A stretch of 64,000 nt of DNA from positions 56,447 through 120,446 of the forward strand of contig NW_004086914.1 of assembly GCF_000220395.1 (NCBI RefSeq). Direction: 5' to 3'. The notes below the pieces were generated by a model that saw only the letters and a list, made by a program, of their open reading frames with translations, was not told the origin of the DNA and did not search any database. The DNA comes from Ichthyophthirius multifiliis. Its lineage: Eukaryota > Ciliophora > Oligohymenophorea > Hymenostomatida. The translations under genes and the position numbers were made by a program. Shown piece after piece: positions 38,072 through 48,987 of this stretch (position 1 is the stretch's first letter; each line of letters begins with the position of its first letter).

Positions 38072-39859
38072 TCAAAAATTTAATTTTAATAGACATTAAG
38101 ATTTTAATATATGTTTATTTTTGCCAAAATTATTGAATATATCATCTAACTAAACGAAAGTACAAGATTAGTTTTCGTTTTATTGTTTAACTTATGGTTT
38201 AGAGATAAAATCATCTTTTGTGAATTTTTAATTCTAATATAAAATATAAATCTATTAAAATAAATAAAAAAAAATATATTTTACTATCCATTAATGTTTT
38301 AAAGCTTCTTCAGCACTAATTCTTTTTTAAGGATTTTTCTATAAAAGTTTTTCTAAAAAATTCAAAAAAAGTAAATCTTGTTCAGATTAGCATTTTATTT
38401 ATTAAATTGGATCTAATTTTAGAATATTTTAAATGGTTTATTTTACATCATTGCTTTTTTATTTTTTATATATATAAAAAAAAGATATTTATAAAAATAT
38501 TACTTTAAATCTTAAAAAGGTAATCTATTAAAGAATATACCAAACAAATTAACACCAAATGCAAAAATATCAATTTTATGCTAATAAAAATTTCCAGAGA
38601 GCATTTCAGGAGCTTTAAAATTAAGAGTACCAGTATTAGTAAATAACTTTTAAATAGTAATTTATTTAGAAACTGTAAAATCGATTATTTTAACTTATTA
38701 AGTTGTTTAATTAAACATTATATTATTACTAGATAAATCTCTATGTACTATTCCTAAAGAATGCATATAAGAAAGAGCTTTTAGGATTTACTTAGAAATA
38801 GTTTATATTTAAGATTAATTAAATTGATATTTTGAATTTAAATATTCAGTTAATGTTTTACCATTAAAAAATTCAGATACCAAATATGCCCGTTTTTTTT
38901 CTTTTTCGAGATAAAAAGAATCATATTTTATAATATTTTTATTATTTAATATTGACATAATACGTTATTCTTATAGAACTTCAAATAAATATTCAGTATC
39001 TCTATAATTAATTATTTTAACAGCATATGCTTTTTATAAAAAATCATCTTTTTTGTAACATTTCTTAACAACTGAATGACATCCCTAAATTTATTATTTA
39101 AAAAATAAAATAAAATATTAAAAATAATATAATATTAAAATAAGATTTATAAAATAAAATTTTAGTTTTAATAAATTTATTAAATATTTATTTATATATT
39201 TTTACTTCTCCAAGTTTTTAACCTAAAGTAAATTAATCTAAAAAAGTTTTTTCTTTATTTATTTTTTATTCTATATTTTATATTTTATCAATTTCTTATT
39301 TTGTAAAAGTTATCAATTTTAAAGAATCACATTTAAATGCATTTTAGAAATTTAATCTTCTTTATTACATTATGTTATTATTATTTTTTTTTTATGTTAT
39401 CACTTCATTATCAGAATCATAATTTAACTCATCTATTTACCTTTTAATATATATTCTATTTTCTTATTAATTCGTTTCTATGTATTATTATAGTGTATCT
39501 TCTTCTTCTTCATTGCTCATTTAACAAAATTAAGATTTTTTGCATGCTATTGTTTGTAAATTAAGTTACCCTTAATGAAAAGTATTCGATTTCGGCCTAG
39601 TTTCAAAAACAAAATCTTCTTCCATTACTTTTTCTATATTTTATTGTTATATTATGTTATTTTATGAAGTTGCTTCTTATAAATTAGAAGTTTCATCATT
39701 ATTAGATTATTTTTAGAAAATCTTGATAGGAAATTCTTGATAAGTTTAAAGTGATTCTTAAGTTGATAATTAATTTATTGTTTTATTTTCTTATTATTCT
39801 TCGATTTTAGATAATTAATTGATATAATTCATACTTGCAATTTAATTTTATAAAGCCAT
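38072..39859 (-). CDS. CAMK-like protein kinase with divergent catalytic motifs
   Basis: ATG at 39857-39859, TGA at 38072-38074, introns near 39084-39215, 38457-38505 and 38256-38288. The N-terminal 240 residues are Gln/Glu/Asn-rich and disordered. Kinase domain: LGEGCHSVVKKC (split by an intron), Lys in AYAVKII, helix-C EVLQEQRIMSIL, catalytic loop HRDLSSNN, VKIIDFTVSKQ, GTLNFKAPEML, FGVNLFG, and a final NPQKRISAEEALKHQWI as in calcium/calmodulin-type kinases. Two deviations: Ser replaces the usual Lys of HRDLKxxN, and Thr replaces the Gly of DFG. The catalytic Asp, the Asn and the metal-binding Asp are all kept, so the enzyme could be active with altered properties or be a near-pseudokinase. 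A 60-residue C-terminal tail lacks recognisable EF hands. Adjacent to and convergent with the polyQ gene, 140 bases apart. Confidence 0.82.
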
Positions 39860-39936
39860 TTTATATAAATAATATTTAAGTATTTTTTTTATTTTTTTTT
39901 TCCACTTTTAATATATAATTAAATATTTATTTTTTT

Positions 39937-39991
39937 GATATCATAATTTTATTTTCTTATAAAATTATGATATCATAATTTTATTTTCTTA
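39937..39991. repeat. Direct repeat, 23 nt at 32-nt spacing
   Basis: The unit gatatcataattttattttc plus tta occurs twice exactly, at 39937-39959 and 39969-39991. GATATC with flanking bases also makes it partly palindromic. It lies 78 bases upstream of the - strand kinase start, so it could be a regulatory duplication or simple slippage. Confidence 0.7.
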
Positions 39992-40507
39992 CAAAAAATT
40001 TAAATTAGTTAAGATAAAATAATTTTTATAATAATAATTTAACGTTTTTTTAATTTTTTAGCAAATATTAAATATATAACCTTATTTCTTTGTATATCTT
40101 TACTCTATTTATTTAATTTTTTTTAAATTATTACGTTGATTTTTTTCTTTTCTTATTAAAATTTATATCAAACTTAATTTATAATTTTATTTAAGGTGTT
40201 TTTTATATTTTTCTTTTTTCTATTAATTATTTTATTTAGTTTAAGGCATTTAATAAAAATAAAACTTAAAATAAAATATATTGATTTGTTTTATATTTAA
40301 TAACGTAAATAATAATAAAAGATAATTATTTAATAAAGTACTTTATTAAGAATATATAATATAATCAATAGATTATAATTATTTAATTTTTTGTTTAATA
40401 TTAAAGCTTTAGAACTCTTATTTTATATAAATTAATTATAATACATTTAACAATTTTTTTTTGTATATGTTGTTTTTAAATAAAAAATACACAAATTTAA
40501 TAAAGTT

Positions 40508-40700
40508 ATGAACAAAAATTATTATATATGTCAATTATTTATCAATAAATAAGTATCTAGATAATAAATAGCAAAATAGAAGTGTCTATATTTATCTAAA
40601 ATAATATAATGACGCTGTAACCATTTTGAAAATTTTCAAGGATATTTTCCATAATAAAGTAAAACAATTAATTTTTTATAAAAGAAGTTGCAATAAATAA
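40508..40700 (+). mobile_element. Possible transposase HTH fragment (Tc1/IS630 type), decayed
   Basis: From ATG 40508 the ciliate code gives YICQLFINKQVSRQQIAKQK, then with one frame change IQRCNHFENFQGYF. The pattern of a hydrophobic helix, SRxxIA, then a second helix and QRC-(x)3-F is like the N-terminal helix-turn-helix of Tc1/mariner/IS630 transposases. There is no catalytic domain next to it and no terminal inverted repeat seen. Weak, short evidence. Confidence 0.28.
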
Positions 40701-42373
40701 AATTTTGTAATCTTTATATCTTTATATTATATTAGTTATTTTAACTTTTTAATTTTTCATTATTATTAATTTAGTTTATTTCTCATTTATTTATATGAAA
40801 TTAGTTGTATATAATAAATAAGTTTTTTATTTATTCTTTATTGTAATAATTTTAAATTATTAAATTTAATTTTATATATATTTTCAAAACAATTATGAAT
40901 AATTTAATTAACTCAAACTAAGTTTTTATTAATTAAGTTAAAATATTATTATAAATAAGAAAAAAATAAATATATTATTGTAAGTTCTTATAGATAAATA
41001 ATGCTCTATTCTTCCCTAGTTTTGCAATATTTTCTAAAATAATGAAGTAGCCATAATTGATTTTTGAAAAAATATTAATTTCTTTTTATTAAATGTAAAA
41101 ATAATGTTTAAATATTATTATTTTTGTACAATTATATTAATGATAAATAAAATAAACTCCAAAATTTTATTTTTACTTTGAACAATTTTCAAGTAAAATA
41201 AATACACAAGAATTTGTAAAAAAAAAAAATTAAAGTTATACTAAAGTAAATAATGTATTCGGTGTTGAAATGTATAAAATATATAAAATAGAAATGGTAA
41301 ATTTTATCAATTAATACTGTATTTATTTTTTAATTATATAAGAACAAATATTTTTTTATTTAATTTATATATTAATTAGATATTTAATATATAAAAAATA
41401 TAGATATAAAAAAATTATATATAAACCAAAATATAAAATATTATTTTTTATTAATTAAGGTACGTATGTACCTTCCTTTTTCATATTTTTTTTTTAATGA
41501 AAAAAATTACTATTAAAGGTTTAAGACATCCATAAATGAAAGACCTTAACGAATATAGCAAATTTAAACTGGATTTCATTATTTTATAATTTCTTCTATT
41601 TATTAAATTGTATATTTTTTTTTATGTTTTAATATTAAATTTTCATTTTCTATTTTAGGAAAATATATCCATTTAAATCTCATTTCAATATTATTAATCT
41701 TTTGTTAAAAATTAATATTATATTTCATATATATAAGCATAATATTTTGTTTACTTGAGATTTTAAATTTTTATTTTAAATATAAATCTTATATCCCTCA
41801 AAATTAAAATATTTTTTTTCCATTTTCATTTAAACATTTTTGCAATAATTTTAATAAAAATATATTTATTCATTTTATATATCTTAGGCATCTAATTAGT
41901 AATACTTATAAAATAAAATCATAAAATATATTATAAAAAAAAAAAACTCTATAAGTCTGTTATAATGATTTAAGACTATTGTTTCTTAATCTTTTATCTT
42001 TAATTCTCGTAGCTAAATAAAGAGATTCATTTAATGTTTAATAAAATAATTGTTTAACTTAAGTTAAATTTAAATTGCACATTAAGTATAATAATACTAA
42101 TATATATATATATATTTATGTTAAAAAAAAAAATTGATAATAAAGAACAAATTTTTTATTTAAAAAATTATAATTATATTTATATAATAATAAAAACTGA
42201 AAATAAATACTTTAAAAAATATAATAAAAGTACAATATTTATTAGATATAATAAAATTCCAAATAATATATAGTATTATGACGCAATCAAGATATTTCAT
42301 AACAAAAATTTAAATTTAATTCAATTTAAAACATATAAAAATCTGAAATTTATAAAAAACAATAAAGTATAAT

Positions 42374-43616
42374 ATGTCTGAATAAAAAAAATCTTCTACT
42401 CCAAATAATAATGGTTTAGCAGGGATGATAGCTGGAGATAGTGCAATATCAACAGTCGGAATAGGATTGGGTTTAAACTATAGAGGATATGATATTGTAG
42501 ATTTATCAAAGAATTGTATATTTGAAGAAGTTGCTTATTTGATATTATTTTAAACTCTTCCAAATTAATAATAACTTTCCGATTTTATTAGACAAATTGC
42601 TTCATAGAGAACACTTCCTATTACCCTAAAAGAAGTTTTAGAAAGAATACCTTCTAATGTTCATCCTATGGATGTAATGAGAACTATATCTTCTTTTTTA
42701 GGATTAATAGAACCTGAAACACAACAAAATGATTAAACTAAAGTTGCTTTGAGACTTTTAGGTAAAAAATATATATATATATTTTTTTTAATATAACACA
42801 AAAAAGCTATTTTTGGACCCGCTTTAATGTATTGGTATAATTTTGTACATTATAAAGTAAGAATATAAGAAAATACAGGCCCAGAAGATACAATAGCTCG
42901 AAACTTTGTAAAATTAATTCACTTTAAGAAGGATATAAATGAAAATATAATCAAAACAATTGATGTGTCATTAATTTTATATGCTGAACATGAATTTAAT
43001 GCTTCTACATTTGCAGCAAGGTATTTTTTTATTATTATAACAAAACAAAACTAAAAAAAGAGTAACAGTAAGTACACTTTCAGATTTCTATTCAGGGATA
43101 ACAAGTGCAATAGGGACATTAAAAGGTCCTTTGCATGGAGGAGCTAATGAAGCAGTGATATAATATTTAGAAAACTTAAAAACAATTAAGGATGCTAATA
43201 ATTTTTTAGAAGAATAATTTCAAAAGAAGAAATTAATAATGGGATTTGGACATCGTGTATATAAAAATGGAGATCCAAGAAGTGATATAATAAAGGAATA
43301 TAGTAAATTATTGAGTGAAACATAAAAGGAATTCGGAAATAAATAACTTTATGAAATAAGTGAACATATAGAAAAACGAGTTGTAAATGAAAAAAAGAAA
43401 TTCCCAAATTTGGACTTTTATTCGGCTTCTGCTTATCATTAGTGTGGAATTCCTGTTGAACTATTTACACCTCTTTTTGTAATGTCTAGAGTCACTGGAT
43501 GGTCTGCTCATATTTTCGAATAAAGATAAAATAATAAACTAATTAGACCTATGTCTAATTATATTGGACCTAAAAAACTTAATTTTGTGCCTTTAAATTA
43601 AAGAAGCAAATTATGA
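42374..43616 (+). CDS. PrpC-type citrate/2-methylcitrate synthase with peroxisomal SKL signal
   Basis: Condenses acetyl-CoA or propionyl-CoA with oxaloacetate. ATG 42374, TGA 43614-43616, introns at about 42756-42808 and 43020-43060 that splice in frame; about 384 residues, the length of bacterial type II-like/PrpC enzymes rather than the longer mitochondrial citrate synthase. N-terminal [20 protein letters not shown] is the PrpC signature. Catalytic residues: His in [10 protein letters not shown], His in [13 protein letters not shown], Asp in [10 protein letters not shown]. There is no presequence ([13 protein letters not shown]), and the last residues are PLNQRSKL before the stop: SKL is the canonical type 1 peroxisomal targeting signal. 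I therefore infer a peroxisomal or glyoxysomal citrate synthase feeding the glyoxylate cycle, known in Tetrahymena peroxisomes. Whether it prefers acetyl- or propionyl-CoA cannot be read by eye. Bacterial-type ancestry suggests old transfer. Confidence 0.9.
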
Positions 43617-43667
43617 AATATAAAAATATTTTTTGTTATTATTATTATATTATATTTTGTTTTTTTA

Positions 43668-45874
43668 TCATTTTTATTTAAAACAAATTGCTAATGCTAA
43701 GACATTTTCTTTTAATCCGATGCTTTTAGATATTTATTTATTATTATTTGCATTTATGGGATTTTCATATATTATATTAATTTTTTCATCATATAGTTGC
43801 AATAAAAATGTACCATTATCTACATTTAAATTTTTTGTTTTATAATTTGATGTATCTTAAACTACTATTTCATAATCACAACCCAAAATTATAATAAGAA
43901 AATGCTCTTTTTAAAAACTAAATCTTCTTTATTTTTAGTTTAAATAGAATACGTCGATTTCTTTAAGGCTTTTTTTAAAAAAATAAATAAATAAGTAATA
44001 ATTCAAAATGTATTATTTATTTACTGTTTTAAACAATCTGATTTCTTCTTTTCAGTAAAATAGCAATATGTTTTGGTTACGTATTCTGTTATCTTCTCAA
44101 TACAGGGGAAATTACTTTCTGTTTAAAAACTTTGAACATTCTGAATACCAATATTACAGGTTCCATTCAATTTCTCCTTTACGTAATTCACAATTTATAT
44201 AATCTCCTATTCATTTAAAAAAGGGGCAATCATAAATCCAAAAGCATCCATTTTAACTTTAATTTCTTTCGCAAAATTAGTCATTTTAGTATGTATTTCA
44301 CTTGAATTCATAAATTCTTTGGTCATATTTGATATTTTTCTAACTTATTTTAATTCATTTTATTCTTATTAATTTTTACTTTCTTCATCTAATATTTGTT
44401 CTTATGCTCTTCCTAATATTAAATCAATATCAATATCAGCAGCTACCCAAGGATACCATAAAGAAGGAACCTTATATTATATTAATTAAAAAATACTATG
44501 TAAAAAAAAATACTCTGATCAATTAACTTTTACAATTAATTCTAATATCATCAGGAATATCAAAAATTTATTTACTTCCTTTCATTTTAATCGGATAGAA
44601 TAATTTTTTAGGATTTCTAACCACAAAAATATACTCACATTATGAATCCTCCCTATATTTTTCTGGAATATTAGCAATATACTTCTCCCTAGTTAAAACT
44701 CCCTATAAATCAATACAACCCAATAAACATCCTGTAGGATATCTTTTAGGAAAAGGAGGCATTCCTTAGACACCTTTATAATGTTCTTTATATTAATTTT
44801 CTATTTCTTCTATTTATTCTTAAGTAGGAATAGTAGCACCTGCATGAATCCATAAAACTCCTTTATATTCAGTATTCCAATATCTTCCTTCGAATCTTTT
44901 ATAACCTTCAATAAGTAAAGAAGCCCAAGGTTGTAGCATAGAAAGGCACTTTCCTTCGTCATCTAAATTTATATTGTATAATGGTTAATCGTATATTTCT
45001 TCTCCAGCTTAAAACTGTTGTTCTGATTCTTATATTTCTTTTTGAATTTAAGCTTGTATTTCTTTTCTGAATTCTTCATTTCTCATAATTGCACCCTTTT
45101 ATTAACATGATGGCTTTTGTTATTATTATTAAGGTTTATTCATTTATTCGAGTTCTAGTTTTATTTACTCATATAGCTTTTTTTGTTCTTATTTTAAAGA
45201 TGAATTGGCACTTACTTATAATACTTTTTCATTTTCTTTATCTTAATTTTAATCTTAATCTATTTCTACTAAAAACTATTGAGCTTTCGTTTTAAATTTA
45301 TTTTCATCAAAAATAGGCTTATTTTCTATCCATTTCTTTTATTAAACATCAAATTATACATGAATATGTTTATCATTTTCCTCAATCTCTTCATTTTTAG
45401 CAATAATTTATTCAACAGCAGTTTTTCGCGCATTTTTATCTTGCCAAACATCATCAGCTATTTAATACCTTTATAAATATAGAAATATATGTAAATTTAA
45501 GTAAAATTTATATACCAATCTGTTTATTCATCAAATATATTTTTTTAAATAAAATTGCTTTTATCAAATTCAAGCATTTTATTTTTATGCTATATTGCCT
45601 TATTTACTTCACTTGTTGGATCTTGAAATTCAGGAAATTCTTCTTCATCTTTTCCAAAATCTGCTCTTTATCCTTTTTACAAAACTTCATTTCCACAAAA
45701 AAAGCAAGGTCCTATTCCTTCTTATTCACAAATTATCCTTCCACAAGTTAAACAATTATTAATTAAATTGTGCATTTAGGCATGACATTAACAAAATTAT
45801 CGACCTGGAAAAAGAGGAGCTTCTAAATTAATTTTTTTTTTTCCTTTTTTTTAATTTACAATTACTGCATCCAT
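43668..45874 (-). CDS. TRIP4: TRIP4/ASC-1 homologue (C2HC5 zinc finger plus ASCH domain)
   Basis: Subunit of the activating signal cointegrator complex, which works with the ASCC3 helicase in ribosome quality control and transcription coupling. ATG 45872-45874. Near the N-terminus comes the TRIP4-type zinc finger: LFPGRQFC, NNCLTCGRIICEQEGIGPC, FFCGNEV (45,660-45,800). A linker follows (EFPEFQDPTSEVNKAI, DVWQDKNARKTAVEQII, a family-specific motif). The ASCH domain is near 44,560-44,960: MLQPWASLLIEGYKRFEGRY, LWIHAGATIP, GCLLGCIDLQGVL, YIFVVRNPKKL, and VPSLWYPWVAADID (that last motif after an intron). The family normally ends soon after ASCH; here roughly 220 more residues follow (FMIAPFLNEQEIIQIV, CDYEIVVQDTSNYKT, GTFLLQLYDEKINI) to TGA 43668-43670, including one intron at about 43972-44026. 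The extension looks like a separate small domain that I cannot name. Confidence 0.88.
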
Positions 45875-46103
45875 TTTTTTTTATTTTTATTTTTATACTA
45901 TTTATTTTTTTAAAAAAATAAGAATTTATTATTAATTTTTTTAATAGTAAAGGGCATATATATGTGAACAGAAAAGATAAAAAAAATATAATATTAATTA
46001 TGTATAAATACTTACAAAAAATATACATAATAAATAATTTCTTTATATTTTATTGTAATTGTTATTATTTATTTTTATAAAAAAAAAAATCTTCTTAAAT
46101 CTT

Positions 46104-47388
<1,285 letters not shown>

Positions 47389-48987
47389 TTTTTTTTTAAT
47401 TTTATTTATATATATTTTTTATTTTTATTTATTTTTTATATTAAATTATATCAATAATTTATTTAAAATTTTTGTTTTTATATTTTAATAATTAAATATA
47501 AATATTATACATTGTTATGTAAATATTTTTTTTTTTCATTTTATGTTTATATTGTATAATACTTTATTACATATTTTTTTAATAATATATACTTCACTAT
47601 AAAAAGAAAATATAATTTTTATCTTTTATTTTATATATTAAATATTTATTTTATCTTTTTTAATTTTATAATAATTAATTTATTTAATTTTTAATTAAAT
47701 TAATTTATAATTAATATATAATTTATATTATAAAAAATATTCATATTTTTTATAGTTCCATTTGTTATTAATATTTAATTTATTTTTTATTAAGAAAGAA
47801 TTTATAATATTATAATAATCATTTAGCCTTATTTTTTTCAAAACATTTTTAAAAAAAGAATTATATTTAAAACAAATTTTACTTTTTTCTTATTTACATG
47901 TGTCCATCAAAACTTTAAAATAATTAAGGAAATATAAGAATAGTATAATAAACATAAATTAACAAAAAATTATGAAATACTAAATATAATAAAAGCAATA
48001 ATTATAATATTTAGTTTAAAAGTAAAAAAAGAATTATATTTGAAGTAATATTTAATGAGATATAACCTAATTTTTATATAAAATTTAATGCATTTTATTC
48101 TTATCTATAATATAATTAAAAATGTACAACTAATATAACAAAATATATATTTTTCTTTTCTTTTTAAATCATTTTTTTTTTTATAAAATAAAAAAAGTAA
48201 TTATATTAAAAAAATATATGTATATATGGAATTAAGGCTTTTTTTTTAATAAATTATATAAAGATATTATTTTTATAGACTAAATAATATTTGAAAGATG
48301 AACATGCCTTAATCAATTGTGAATTTATTATTTATAATCATAAAGTTATCATAATAGTTGCTATTTTATAATTTCACAAAAAGATTATTTTTTATATTCT
48401 ATTATAAAATTAATTAGGCATTAATGTTTTATTTAAATGTCACAAAAACTTAGTGACAAAATAATGTGGTTTATATATTATATATTAATACAAAATATAA
48501 TATTTTAATAAATCTATCAGTATGTTCTCTTATTAAATATAATAGTTTATTATTTTTTTAAAAATTAAAACTTACTTAAATATATAAAATTTAAAATAAT
48601 TAATTAGAAAATTTAGTAAAATTATTTTATATTGTTAAATAATTTATAATATTTTTTTTCATTATATTTTAGTTTACCTATTAAATTAAATATATTTAAT
48701 AATAATAAGTTTTGTATTTATTATATTATTACAATAGAAATATTAATAAAAGTTTATTTCAGATTAAAAACTTTCCGAAAATAAAAAAAAATATACTAAT
48801 TAAATTATATTTAATATAATATAAATATTATGTATACTTAAGACTAAGAATACATATGAATATATTATTTTTTTATATATATTGCTATTATATTTATATA
48901 TAACCATTTATACAATGATTAAATAATAAAATATATTTATTTTATAATTAATAATAAAATATATTCATTTTATAATTTATTTTTATT
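47389..48987. other. Intergenic AT-rich region
   Basis: About 1.6 kb between the PP1 start and the prominin-like 3' end. Mostly A/T runs. It holds a 6-bp hairpin (TGTCAC...GTGACA) at 48438-48458 and an open + strand stretch from 48299 (MNMPQSIVN) with no convincing codon use. Nothing that I can support as a gene. Confidence 0.55.

Larger units (their letters stand above)
39860..42373. other. Large intergenic region
   Basis: About 2.5 kb without a gene that I can support. It contains a 23-nt direct repeat at 39937-39991, possible transposase debris near 40508-40700, a 7-bp hairpin at 41457-41474, and a short open stretch from ATG 41497 (KGLRHPQMKDLNEY) that fades into low complexity. Being upstream of two divergent genes, it must hold both promoters. 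Confidence 0.5.

Noticed and set aside
41457-41474. Seven-base-pair hairpin AAGGTAC-GTAT-GTACCTT
   Set aside because: Perfect but isolated; followed by T runs, yet there are no snRNA or tRNA features around it, so I do not call an RNA gene.
43633-43845. Open + strand frame with hydrophobic residues resembling a small membrane protein
   Set aside because: It is the antisense shadow of the TRIP4 C-terminal exon, which has balanced codon use and joins its upstream exons in frame.
45089-45476. Two overlapping hydrophobic + strand frames
   Set aside because: Antisense of the TRIP4 linker and ASCH-proximal exons.
45828-46028. Frame on the - strand between PP1 and TRIP4
   Set aside because: Lies in the spacer, Ile/Phe/Lys-rich, and is explained by PP1 ending earlier after a 40-nt intron.
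48438-48458. Hairpin TGTCAC/GTGACA as terminator or RNA element
   Set aside because: Six base pairs with a nine-base loop in AT-rich intergenic DNA; no other support, and rho-independent terminators are not expected in a eukaryote.
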